In this document: positions 53,828 to 62,203 of the stretch, piece after piece
Layout of the letters: the number at the start of each line of letters is the position of its first letter
Position numbering within the stretch: position 1 is the first letter of the stretch
From: Borborobacter arsenicus
GTDB taxonomy: Bacteria > Pseudomonadota > Alphaproteobacteria > Rhizobiales > Rhizobiaceae
DNA length: 64,000 nt
Reading direction: 5' to 3'
NCBI RefSeq assembly: GCF_003934165.1
Contig: NZ_RKST01000014.1
Coordinates: forward strand, 62,001 to 126,000
Translations under genes and position numbers: made by a program
Notes under the pieces: generated by a model
Seen by the model: only the letters and a program-made list of their open reading frames with translations
Databases searched by the model: none
Told to the model about the DNA's origin: nothing

Positions 53828-54640
53828 ATGAAGATCGGCAAACAGAACTCACCATTCCAGTCCATCTGCACGTCCAATCCGGACACCATCGTCGTGCGGG
53901 GCCACGACCTGGTCGAAGATCTTGTCGGCTCGATCTCCTTTACCGAACATGTCTGGCTGCTGATCACCGGCCAACTGCCGACGGTGCCGCAGCGGCGGAT
54001 CCTCGATGCGACGCTCGTATCGATTGCAGAGCATGGCATGGTGCCCAGCGTGCAGGTGAGCCGCATGACGCTGGCGGCCGCGCCGGAGGCCCTGCAGGGT
54101 GCGGTGGCCGCCGGCCTGCTGGGCTGCGGCTCGGTCATTCTGGGCGCGTCTGAAGATGCAGGCCGGCTGTTCCAGGAAATTCTGGAGGAGCAGAAAAGCA
54201 CGTCCGCCGCGATGGCGGCTGCGACCGAAGTCGTGCTTCGCCGCTATCGCGCCGAAAAGCGCGCCATTCCGGGCTACGGCCATCCTTTGCACAAGGGTCG
54301 CGATCCGCGCGCCGAAAAGCTGGTCGCCTTAGGCGAAAGCACAGGTACGGCCGGCGTCTATGCCGAGATTGCCCGCACGGTGGAGACCGTGTTGCCCGAC
54401 GTGATCGGCAAGGCGCTGGTGATGAATGTGTCGGGTGCCATCCCCTGTGTGCTGCTCGATGCCGGCTATCCATTGCTTGCGCTGAAGGGCGTGCCGCTGC
54501 TGGCCCGCACTGCTAGTCTCGTCGCCCATCTGCTTGAAGAACAGCAGCGCTCCATCGGTTTCATCATGTCACGCGGCGCAGCCGGCGTCATCGAATATGA
54601 CGGCCCGGCGCCTGACGGCTTCGTGGCCAACGAAAATTAA
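53828..54640 (+). CDS. Citryl-CoA lyase-like (citrate synthase fold) protein
   Basis: 270 residues from ATG 53828, much shorter than citrate synthase (about 430). Citrate-synthase C-domain motif GYGHPLHKGRDPRAEKL is kept; the first active-site His region is replaced by GCGSVILGASEDAG, as in citryl-CoA lyases. Expected to cleave or form a C-C bond in a hydroxy-tricarboxyl-CoA. With the CoA transferase next door it could activate and split a citrate-like ring-cleavage product. Substrate unproven. Confidence 0.8.
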   Translation: MKIGKQNSPFQSICTSNPDTIVVRGHDLVEDLVGSISFTEHVWLLITGQLPTVPQRRILDATLVSIAEHGMVPSVQVSRMTLAAAPEALQGAVAAGLLGCGSVILGASEDAGRLFQEILEEQKSTSAAMAAATEVVLRRYRAEKRAIPGYGHPLHKGRDPRAEKLVALGESTGTAGVYAEIARTVETVLPDVIGKALVMNVSGAIPCVLLDAGYPLLALKGVPLLARTASLVAHLLEEQQRSIGFIMSRGAAGVIEYDGPAPDGFVANEN

Positions 54641-54648
54641 GGCATCCC

Positions 54649-55839
54649 ATGACCAGCGTATTGGACGGAATCCGTATCGTCGAACAAGGCACCTTCATCA
54701 CCGGGCCATGCGCCGGGATGATGCTGGCGGATCTCGGCGCAGACATCATCAAGGTGGAATCGGCCGGCAATGGCGACCCTTACCGGGCCTTCAAGACCGG
54801 TTTTTACAGCGCCCATTTCCAGGCCTATAACCGCAACAAGCGTGCCATCGGCCTCAACCTGAAAGACGGGGGCGACCGCGACATATTCTACAAGCTGATC
54901 GCCCAGTCGGACGTCTATATCCAGAATTTCCGGCCGGGTGCTGCCGCGCGCTTCGGTGCGGATTTCGAGACGCTGATCAAGGTCAACCCGAAGCTGATCT
55001 ACTGCTCGATCAGCGGCTTCGGGCCGGACGGCCCTTATGCGCAGCGGCCGGTCTATGATTCCGTCGCGCAAGCGGTCAGCGGCTTCCTCAGTGTTGCCAT
55101 CGATCCCAAGCAGCCACGCTTCATCGGCCCGGCGCTGGCGGATGCGATCACCGGCATCTATGCCTCGCTCGGCATCTCGGCGGCTCTTGTCGAGCGCAGC
55201 CGCACGGGTAAGGGAAAGCGCATCGACATCTCGATGCTGGAGGCCATGATGCATTTCGCGGTGGAGCCGTTCATGGGCTATTTCGCGCTTGGTGAAGAGC
55301 CGAGCGGCACCGACCGGCCACGGCTGGCACAGGCCTATATCATGCGTTGCAAGGACGGCAAGCTGTTCGCCTTTCATCTCTCGTCGCTGGATAAATTCTG
55401 GGATGCGCTGGTGGAAGCGACCGGCGCGCAGCATCTTGCCGCCGACCCGCGCTTTGCTACGCGCCTGCTGCGCATCGACAATTACGACGCCTTGAACCAG
55501 GCGCTGAACGAGATCTTCGCCACCCGTAACCGCAGCGAATGGACGGAACGGTTTTCGGCTTTTGACGTGCCCTTTGCGCCGATCAATTCGATCTCGGATG
55601 TGCTCACCGATCCGCAGGCGCAGCATCTGGGCATGATCGTGCCGGTCGCCGAGCGCGTTGAAGGCGCATACAAGTCGGTCCGCCCGGCCTATTCGTTCGA
55701 TGGCAAGCGTGCGAAGGAGGTGACAGCCGCCCCGGTCGTCAACCAGCATGGCGCCGCCATCCGCGAGGCGCTGGCGCGCTCGCCTATGGCATGGCCGCGA
55801 AGGGAAACAGAAACGATGCCGGCTGCCGCGCAGGCATAG
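54649..55839 (+). CDS. CaiB/BaiF (family III) CoA transferase
   Basis: 396 residues. Family motifs near the N-terminus (RIVEQGTFITGPCAGMMLADLGADIIKVE region), SISGFGPDGPYA, and the catalytic Asp D165 in FIGPALADAITGIYAS. Moves CoA between acids; 8 bp after the citryl-CoA lyase-like gene. Could form the CoA thioester that the lyase uses. Confidence 0.92.
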   Translation: MTSVLDGIRIVEQGTFITGPCAGMMLADLGADIIKVESAGNGDPYRAFKTGFYSAHFQAYNRNKRAIGLNLKDGGDRDIFYKLIAQSDVYIQNFRPGAAARFGADFETLIKVNPKLIYCSISGFGPDGPYAQRPVYDSVAQAVSGFLSVAIDPKQPRFIGPALADAITGIYASLGISAALVERSRTGKGKRIDISMLEAMMHFAVEPFMGYFALGEEPSGTDRPRLAQAYIMRCKDGKLFAFHLSSLDKFWDALVEATGAQHLAADPRFATRLLRIDNYDALNQALNEIFATRNRSEWTERFSAFDVPFAPINSISDVLTDPQAQHLGMIVPVAERVEGAYKSVRPAYSFDGKRAKEVTAAPVVNQHGAAIREALARSPMAWPRRETETMPAAAQA

Positions 55840-55874
55840 GCCAGCAAGGCAAGGCTCAGGAGGGAGGAGAATCA

Positions 55875-56735
55875 ATGGCAAAGCTGGCAGCCGTGCTCGC
55901 CACAACGCATCACCCATTCTATCTGAAGGCGACGACCGCCCCGGTAGAACAGCAGATTCCGCAGGCCGCAGAATGGAAACGCAAGGTCGAGGCCTATCGC
56001 GAAACCTTGACGAAAGCCGAGCCGGAACTTCTGGTGATGGTCGGGGCTGACCATTTCCACCAGTTCTTCCTGGACAATTATCCGCAATTTCTGATCGGCA
56101 AGGCGCCTCGCTACGACGCGACCTTCTATAATGAGGAGCGGGAATTCGGCATTCCGAAATATGTCCTGGAAGGCCATGAAGACCTTTCGAACTTCATGCA
56201 CAAGGGTCTGTTGGCGCGCGGCTTCGATTTCGCCTTCAGCAATGAGCTGAAGCTCGACCACTCGATCATCTGTCCGATCATCACCACGAGGCCGCAGGCC
56301 GATCTGCCGGTGGTGCCGATCTACACCAATATCTTCGCTCCGCCTTTGCCCTCGCCGAAGCGCTTCTGGGAGTTGGGGCGGGCCATTCGCGAGATCATCG
56401 ACGAATATCCCTCCGACAAGCGCATCGCCGCGATCGGCTCCGGACACCTGTCGCTTGAGCTTGGCGGACCGCGCCAGTTCCGGGAGACTGGTCCCGACCC
56501 GGAATTTGACCGCCAGGCAATCGAATGGCTGTCGACGGGCAATATCGATGCCATTCTTGCCAATGTCACCCATGAGAGCATGGCTAGAAGCGGCAACGCC
56601 ACGCATGGCTTCATGGACCTCATTCTGATGATGGGCATCGCCGGGCCGATCCCCGCTGCCTATAGCGACAGCCTGAGCCTCTTCCATACGATGGAAGCCT
56701 ATATCACCTGGTACCCGGAAGGAGCGGCGCAATGA
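55875..56735 (+). CDS. Class III extradiol dioxygenase, LigB-like catalytic subunit
   Basis: 286 residues from ATG 55875 with GGAGGGAGGAG upstream. LigB fold: H12 in VLATTHHPFYL and H60 in VGADHFHQFF are the likely Fe2+ His ligands, H191 in IGSGHLSLELGG the acid/base His, and E233 in THESMARSGN a candidate Glu ligand. Related to protocatechuate 4,5-, gallate and 2-aminophenol dioxygenases. Overlaps the LigA-like gene by 4 bp, giving a two-subunit enzyme. The aromatic substrate cannot be told from sequence. Confidence 0.9.
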   Translation: MAKLAAVLATTHHPFYLKATTAPVEQQIPQAAEWKRKVEAYRETLTKAEPELLVMVGADHFHQFFLDNYPQFLIGKAPRYDATFYNEEREFGIPKYVLEGHEDLSNFMHKGLLARGFDFAFSNELKLDHSIICPIITTRPQADLPVVPIYTNIFAPPLPSPKRFWELGRAIREIIDEYPSDKRIAAIGSGHLSLELGGPRQFRETGPDPEFDRQAIEWLSTGNIDAILANVTHESMARSGNATHGFMDLILMMGIAGPIPAAYSDSLSLFHTMEAYITWYPEGAAQ

Positions 56736-57097
56736 GCAGATATTACGTCAACAAGTTCCTTTATACCGTCGACCGGGACCCCGAGCTGCTGCGCCGGTAC
56801 AAGGAAGATCCGCGCAATCTCGTTGCCACCTGGGAGCAGTCGATCGGCCCGAAGCTGAGCGATGTCGAAACGTCGACCGTGCATAGCTTGACCGACGCCG
56901 AACGCGAGGCGCTCATCAATCATGATATTGTCGCCCTGTTCGAGATGGGGGCGCATTTCTTCCTGTCGCTGACAATATTCATTGCCATCTATGACGACGA
57001 ATGGACGGCCAAATACGGGCCGCTCTCGTTCCAGCGAGATTTCGCCAAGCGCCTCGCCCATTGGGAAGGTCGTGACTACCCGCCGGTCGGGGAGTGA
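56732..57097 (+). CDS. Extradiol dioxygenase LigA-like small subunit
   Basis: 121 residues. LigA-type helical domain: NKFLYTVDRDPELLRRYKED and LTDAEREALINHDIVALFEMGAHFF. In LigAB enzymes this subunit closes the active site over the substrate. Start ATG overlaps the LigB-like stop. Last gene of the enzyme operon. Confidence 0.88.
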   Translation: MSRYYVNKFLYTVDRDPELLRRYKEDPRNLVATWEQSIGPKLSDVETSTVHSLTDAEREALINHDIVALFEMGAHFFLSLTIFIAIYDDEWTAKYGPLSFQRDFAKRLAHWEGRDYPPVGE

Positions 57098-57301
57098 GGC
57101 TTTACCCTCGGCAGGTATTTCCGGGCATGCCTTAACTGCATGCTCGGAGATATTTCAGGCGCATGCGGCGGCAGCTGCCGCGCCGATGCAGCAACGATAT
57201 CCGACTGCTCGGTCGATCTGCCTGGGGCTACCAGTCGGCGGATTGCCTGTCCTTTGTGACGCTACATGATTTCGGTCACGACACAAAAAATCGACGTTAA
57301 G

Positions 57302-57325
57302 CGAAAAATATTTCGTTGACCGAAA
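57302..57325. promoter_or_regulatory. Candidate IclR operator C
   Basis: CGAAA-AATA-TTTCG-TTGAC-CGAAA, the same layout as A and B. The N5 spacer doubles as part of the -35 TTGACC of the next promoter. Confidence 0.7.
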
Positions 57326-57344
57326 TACTGAGGGATGTTAGAGT
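57316..57344 (+). promoter_or_regulatory. Promoter of the second transporter operon
   Basis: TTGACC (57316-57321), 17-bp spacer, TAGAGT (57339-57344). The -35 lies inside operator C, so the regulator could repress or, as some IclR proteins do, activate here. Confidence 0.55.
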
Positions 57345-57366
57345 TTGATTATTGGTGGGAGGACCA

Positions 57367-57456
57367 ATGATGAAGAGTGCGCAGAATGCCCTTCTTCCAA
57401 CGGGCCTTACCTCCGTCAACGCGAATAGCCGAGGTTCGGGCGTATGGACGGTGTAA
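57367..57456 (+). CDS. Possible 29-residue leader peptide overlapping the ABC ATPase gene
   Basis: Begins MMKSAQNALLPTG and ends RGSGVWTV. It has the best ribosome site in the region (GGGAGGACCA before ATG 57367) and is the first open frame after the predicted promoter. Its stop overlaps the start of the ABC ATPase gene by 13 bp, so it may couple translation or act as a leader. No similarity recognised. Confidence 0.45.
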   Translation: MMKSAQNALLPTGLTSVNANSRGSGVWTV

Positions 57457-58232
57457 GACTGCAGATTTCCGGCCTGCATTGCGGCTACATGACGCCTGAC
57501 CGAGGCTTGGTGCCCGCAGTGGAAGGTGTGGATCTGGCATTGAACCGCAACGAGTTCGTGTCGATCATCGGCCCGAGCGGTTGCGGAAAATCGACCCTAT
57601 TCAACATCATTGCCGGGCTCTTGAAGCCGACTTCCGGCGAAGTTGCGCTGGACGGCAAGGAGATTGTCGGTCGCCCCGGTCATGTCGCCTATATGATGCA
57701 GCGCGACCTGCTGCTGCCCTGGCGTACCATCCTCGACAATGTCGTGCTCGGGCCGGAGCTTGCCGGCAAGCCGATGGAACCAGTGCGCAACCGGGCACTC
57801 GCCTTGCTGCGCCGCTTCGGCCTCGAGGGCTACGAGAACTCCTATCCGACCGCGCTCTCCGGCGGCATGCGCCAGCGTGCGGCGCTGTTGCGAACGATCA
57901 TGTGCGAGCGTTCCGTGGTTCTGCTCGACGAGCCCTTCGGAGCGCTGGACGCACTGACCAGGGCGACCATGCATGAGTGGCTTCTGGGCATCCAGCGCGA
58001 GTTTCAGCAGACCATGATCCTCATCACTCACGACCCGGATGAAGCCGTCTATCTGTCGGACCGTGTCTATGTGGCGACGCCGCGGCCGATGAGCTTTGCC
58101 GGCATCGTGCCGATCACTTTGCCCTATGACAGAGGGCGGGACGTGACCATGACTCCTGAATTCGCCGACCATAAGCGGCAGGTTCTTGCCCTGTTGCGCG
58201 GCGACAAAGGTGCGACTGACGCCCTGCATTGA
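57444..58232 (+). CDS. NitT/TauT-type ABC transporter ATP-binding protein
   Basis: 262 residues. Walker A GPSGCGKST, signature LSGGMRQRAALLRTIM, Walker B VVLLDEPFGALDA, H-loop ITHDPDEAV. Closest in type to SsuB/TauB/ThiZ. Imports an unknown small molecule with the permease and binding protein that follow. Confidence 0.92.
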   Translation: MDGVRLQISGLHCGYMTPDRGLVPAVEGVDLALNRNEFVSIIGPSGCGKSTLFNIIAGLLKPTSGEVALDGKEIVGRPGHVAYMMQRDLLLPWRTILDNVVLGPELAGKPMEPVRNRALALLRRFGLEGYENSYPTALSGGMRQRAALLRTIMCERSVVLLDEPFGALDALTRATMHEWLLGIQREFQQTMILITHDPDEAVYLSDRVYVATPRPMSFAGIVPITLPYDRGRDVTMTPEFADHKRQVLALLRGDKGATDALH

Positions 58233-58284
58233 ACTTTCAGCGCAACGTCCCCCGCCGGACCAGCTATTCGACGAAGGCACCGTA

Positions 58285-59145
58285 ATGAACGCGCAGAAAA
58301 CAAACCACGCTTCCTTCCTTTCTCGTCTCGGCGATGCCGCATTGCCGCTTGGCATTGTGGTCGCTTTGCTTGCGATCTGGGAGGCCGCTGTCCATCTTCT
58401 GCAGATACAGCCCTTCGTGTTGCCGGCGCCGACCGAGATATTCAAGGAACTGATGATCAGCGGGCCAACCGTGATCCTGCCGCAGCTGCATGTGACCATG
58501 GCCGAGACGATGGCCGGCTATCTCGCCGCCATTGTGGTTGCAGCGGTCTTGAGCGTGCTCATTCTCTATTCTTCCGCTTTCAGGCGGGGCGTGTTGCCGC
58601 TCGTCGTGGCATCGCAGACCATCCCGATCATCACCATGGCGCCGGTGCTGGTGATCTGGTTCGGCTATAACAGCCTGCCGCGCATCATCATCACCGCGAT
58701 CGTCGCCTTCTTTCCGCTGACGATTGCCGCCGTGACCGGGCTGAAAAGCCTCGAGCCGCACTTCATCGATTTCTTCCGCTCGCTCAATGCCACGCCGGCG
58801 CAGATATTCTTCAAGCTGCGGCTGCCGGTGGCCCTGCCCAGCATCTTTGGCGGGTTGAAGGTGGCAGCAACGCTTGCCGTGATCGGCGCCACCATCAGCG
58901 AATGGGTCGGCGCGAGCCAGGGTATCGGCTACCTGATTGCCCAGGATACCGCCTTGCTTAACACTACCCGCGTTTTCGCCTCGCTGACTGTGCTTGGCAT
59001 CGCCGGTATGGCGCTGTTCGGCCTGGTCGGCCTGATCGAGCGCTTGTCTATGCCGTGGATCTACGCCCGTCCGACTATGGCCTGGCTGCGGGCCCAGCGC
59101 AGCCCGCAATCACCCGCTGCGGCGGTTGCACGCCCAAGGCAGTAG
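58285..59145 (+). CDS. NitT/TauT-type ABC transporter permease
   Basis: 286 residues from ATG 58285, six membrane helices. EAA-type loop in FIDFFRSLNATPAQIFFKLRLPVALPS region (about residues 165-195) and EWVGASQGIGYLI near the end, typical of SsuC/TauC. 52 bp after the ATPase gene. Confidence 0.92.
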   Translation: MNAQKTNHASFLSRLGDAALPLGIVVALLAIWEAAVHLLQIQPFVLPAPTEIFKELMISGPTVILPQLHVTMAETMAGYLAAIVVAAVLSVLILYSSAFRRGVLPLVVASQTIPIITMAPVLVIWFGYNSLPRIIITAIVAFFPLTIAAVTGLKSLEPHFIDFFRSLNATPAQIFFKLRLPVALPSIFGGLKVAATLAVIGATISEWVGASQGIGYLIAQDTALLNTTRVFASLTVLGIAGMALFGLVGLIERLSMPWIYARPTMAWLRAQRSPQSPAAAVARPRQ

Positions 59146-59223
59146 CCGCCGCCCTCGCTACCGATTTCCTAAGCCTGCCATAACAACAGACGCTCAACCG
59201 TCGCAAATAAGGGGAAGCAAAAC

Positions 59224-60246
59224 ATGACTGTCATAAATAAATTGAAACCATTGGCCTGCGTCGCCGTCGCTGCATTGGCATCGACGCTTGCATTGACCAG
59301 TTCGCTCACCGCTGCCGAACTGACCAAGTTCAGATATGCGCTGATTGCCAAGCCCGGCATCTGGGACGCTGCCGTGCTCAACGGCATCGACAAGAAGTTC
59401 TTCGCCGACGAGGGGCTGGAGCTGGAACTGATCTCGCCGACTTCGCCGGCGGACGGCCTGAAGCTCGTGGCGACTGGCGGCGCCGAGCTTGCCACGGCGC
59501 ATTCGACCGACGTCATCATTGCCCGCAGCAAGGGCCTGCCGGTGGTGTCGATCGGCACCAACCATCAGACCGGTACGACGGGTGTTCTGGTGCCGGCAGA
59601 AGCCGGTGTGAAGGATATCAAGGAGCTCGAAGGCAAGAATGTTGGCATCACCGGCATTCCCTTCAACAAGGTCATGCTCGAGCACAGCCTGAAGTCCGGC
59701 GGCGCCGATCTCTCCAAGGTCAATATTGTGACCGTCGGCTTCACGCAGATGCCGCTGCTGCTCAGCCAGCGCATCGATGCGCTCGGCGACGCGATCAGCT
59801 GGGACGAGCCGCCGATCTACAATGTGCAGATCAAGAAGCCGGCCGACGACAAGTCGACCTATACCTATTTCACCTTCACCGATTATGGCGTGCCGCGCTT
59901 CTACACTTTCGGCCTCGTGGGTGACGAGGAAGCGCTGAAGGCCGAGCCGGACAGCTACAAGGCTTTCCTGCGCGCCTGGCGCAAGAGCGTCGAGTGGATG
60001 ATGGCCAACCAGGCGGATGCCGCCGACGGTGTCATCAAGCAGATTCCGTCGATCAGCAAGGAGGAGGCAGTCGTTTCCCTGGCAGAGATCGCACGCATTT
60101 CGGTTAGCCCGGAAACCGAGGCGAACGGCATTGGCTGGCAGGACGTCGCCGTGTGGGAGAAGCAGGAAAAGTTCATGCTAGAGAACGGTCTGATTTCGAC
60201 CGACGTCGATGTCAGCAAGGCCGTCACGAACGACTACCTGAAATAG
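59224..60246 (+). CDS. ABC transporter substrate-binding protein (NMT1/THI5/SsuA type)
   Basis: 340 residues with a Sec signal (STLALTSSLTAAE). Type-2 periplasmic binding fold: FRYALIAKPGIWDAAVLNGIDKKFF region, PADGLKLVATGGAELA, VGITGIPFNKVMLEHSL. This family binds sulfonates, nitrate, pyrimidine precursors or aromatic acids. Ligand unknown. Confidence 0.92.
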   Translation: MTVINKLKPLACVAVAALASTLALTSSLTAAELTKFRYALIAKPGIWDAAVLNGIDKKFFADEGLELELISPTSPADGLKLVATGGAELATAHSTDVIIARSKGLPVVSIGTNHQTGTTGVLVPAEAGVKDIKELEGKNVGITGIPFNKVMLEHSLKSGGADLSKVNIVTVGFTQMPLLLSQRIDALGDAISWDEPPIYNVQIKKPADDKSTYTYFTFTDYGVPRFYTFGLVGDEEALKAEPDSYKAFLRAWRKSVEWMMANQADAADGVIKQIPSISKEEAVVSLAEIARISVSPETEANGIGWQDVAVWEKQEKFMLENGLISTDVDVSKAVTNDYLK

Positions 60247-60266
60247 CCCGATCGGCATTTGCCGCC

Positions 60267-60310
60267 GGCACGGTCGGGTGGACGTAAAATGCCCGACCGT
60301 GCCTCTTTAT
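60267..60310 (+). terminator. Strong hairpin after the binding-protein gene (attenuator or terminator)
   Basis: Twelve-base-pair stem GGCACGGTCGGG/CCCGACCGTGCC (60267-60278 with 60292-60303) followed by TCTTTATT. The imperfect T-run suggests partial termination, keeping binding-protein mRNA more abundant than the downstream enzyme. Confidence 0.65.
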
Positions 60311-60386
60311 TAGACGACTTGAGCAGTAGGGCACAGATTGAGTGACGATGCTCCCAAACACAGAAATTGCATAAGGACCTTCGATC

Positions 60387-61784
60387 ATGTCGGCCATCTT
60401 CGAACAGAAAAAAGGCAGCTACCTCATCCGTGGTGGAGCGGTGATTACGGTCGACCGGTCGGTCGGCACGCTGCCGCGTGCCGACGTGCTCGTCCGCGAC
60501 GGCCGTATCGAGAAGGTTGCAGAGAGCATCGAGGCGGATGGTGTCGAGATTGTCGACGCCAGCAACATGATCGTCATGCCGGGCCTGATCGATTCCCACT
60601 ACCATATGTGGAGCACGCTCGGCCGCAACTTCATCTCCGATGGCGGCTATGAATATTTCCCGGCGAAATGGGCGACCGCTGCACTTTATGACGCCGAGGA
60701 TTTCTACAACAGCGTCAGGCTCGGCCTGGCCGAACTCGCCAATGGCGGTGTCACGACGGTGCATAACTGGTCGCACAACAATCGTTCGCCCGCCCATGTC
60801 GATGCCGAGCTGCGGGCGCATCGCGACTCCGGCCTGCGCGCCCGCTACGCCATGGGCCATATCGACAAGATGCCGGTCGATCAGGTGAACCGCTATGAAG
60901 ACCTGCCGCGCGTTCGGGACGTATGGTTTGCCGACCCGTCGCGGCTGCAGGGGCTGGTCCATCTCGGCGTCAATCTGCGCGGCCCGATCCAGAGCAATAT
61001 CGAAGTCTTCTATGAAGAAATGGAGATGATGCTTAAGCTCGGGCTTCCTGTCGCCATCCATGCCAGCCAGGCCGCGCCGAATACGGACGATGCCGCTGAC
61101 TATGAGCGCCGCGGCTTCCTCGGGTCTAATTTCCTGTTCTGCCACTATATCGCAGCCACGCAAAGCGACCGGGAGGCGATGGCGCGCACCAGGACGCCGC
61201 TGAGCTATGCGACGCACTCCGAACTGCGCCTCGGCGAAACCGGCGATGCCCGGCGCGCGCTTCTGAAGATGCGCGAGGCGGGTGTGATGGTCTCGCTGTC
61301 GTCGGACGCAACCTCGATTGCGCCGCCGAACATGCTGGAGAACATGCGCCTGACTTGGAACATGGGTATCCCATGGCAAGGCAGCGACACCGAACACCTG
61401 CCGCCGATCGGCCTGCACGAGGTCATCGAGATGGGCACCATCAACGGTGCCCGCGCGCTCGGCCTTGGAGATGTCACCGGTTCGCTTATGCCCGGAAAGC
61501 AGGCCGATATCATCCTGATCCGCACCGATGACGTAAACATCGCCCCGCTCGCCAATATCGAGGCGACGGTGGTGATGTCGGCAACGCCTGCCAATATCGA
61601 TACCGTCATGGTCGATGGCCGCATCCTCAAGCGTGGCGGCAAGCTGGTCGGCGCCGATGTGCCGAATATTGTCGGCAGTGCGGGAAAGTCGGCTATGCGT
61701 ATCCGCACGGCGGCCGGCGGCATCCTCACCCCGCAATGCCCGGGTTGCGCCGGCAATGCGGTGTATCGCGCCACGCAATGTTGA
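60387..61784 (+). CDS. Amidohydrolase family protein (ATZ/TRZ-like)
   Basis: 465 residues. Metal motif H71-x-H73 in GLIDSHYHMWSTLG, later His in VAIHASQ and FCHYIAAT, and Asp in SLSSDATSIAPP, as in chlorohydrolase/deaminase enzymes (AtzA, TrzN, SsnA, guanine deaminase). Hydrolyses C-N or C-X bonds, often on N-heterocycles. Position after an importer suggests it acts on the imported compound. Ends with three Cys (QCPGCAG and the C-terminal Cys), unusual for the family. Confidence 0.88.
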   Translation: MSAIFEQKKGSYLIRGGAVITVDRSVGTLPRADVLVRDGRIEKVAESIEADGVEIVDASNMIVMPGLIDSHYHMWSTLGRNFISDGGYEYFPAKWATAALYDAEDFYNSVRLGLAELANGGVTTVHNWSHNNRSPAHVDAELRAHRDSGLRARYAMGHIDKMPVDQVNRYEDLPRVRDVWFADPSRLQGLVHLGVNLRGPIQSNIEVFYEEMEMMLKLGLPVAIHASQAAPNTDDAADYERRGFLGSNFLFCHYIAATQSDREAMARTRTPLSYATHSELRLGETGDARRALLKMREAGVMVSLSSDATSIAPPNMLENMRLTWNMGIPWQGSDTEHLPPIGLHEVIEMGTINGARALGLGDVTGSLMPGKQADIILIRTDDVNIAPLANIEATVVMSATPANIDTVMVDGRILKRGGKLVGADVPNIVGSAGKSAMRIRTAAGGILTPQCPGCAGNAVYRATQC

Positions 61785-61812
61785 GGCGGGAAAATTTCTG
61801 GGAGGGGCGGCT

Positions 61813-62127
61813 ATGCTTGAACAGATCACCGTGTGGGCGCTGGTGCTGATTTTCGTCGGCTCAGCCTATCTCAATCTCACCGGGCCCGAATTCGTGAAGG
61901 CCGAATTCGCGCATTGGAACTATCCGCCCTGGTTGCGCCTAGCGGTGGGCATCATGGAACTGGCGGCTGCGGCTGGGTTGCTGTTTGCAACCAGCCGCAG
62001 CCTGGGCGCCCTGCTGGCATTGGCGATCCTGGCCGGGGTGGTGTTCTCGCTCGGCAAGACGCAGGAATGGCTGCGTATGCAGTTCCCGCTGCTGATGGGC
62101 GCGCTCTGCATCGGCCTCATTCTATAG
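61813..62127 (+). CDS. DoxX-like membrane protein
   Basis: 104 residues from ATG 61813 after GGAGGGG. Four membrane helices with DoxX-type features (WLRLAVGIMELAAAAGLL). Function unknown; DoxX-like proteins often accompany catabolic or redox enzymes. Last gene of the plus-strand island; convergent with the atypical SDR. Confidence 0.82.
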   Translation: MLEQITVWALVLIFVGSAYLNLTGPEFVKAEFAHWNYPPWLRLAVGIMELAAAAGLLFATSRSLGALLALAILAGVVFSLGKTQEWLRMQFPLLMGALCIGLIL

Positions 62128-62203
62128 AGGCGCGCTGTGTCGATGTCGGCGCAGTTTTGCAGCATGATCTGTCCGAAAGTCTGCAAACCTTCAAGATCGT
62201 GTC

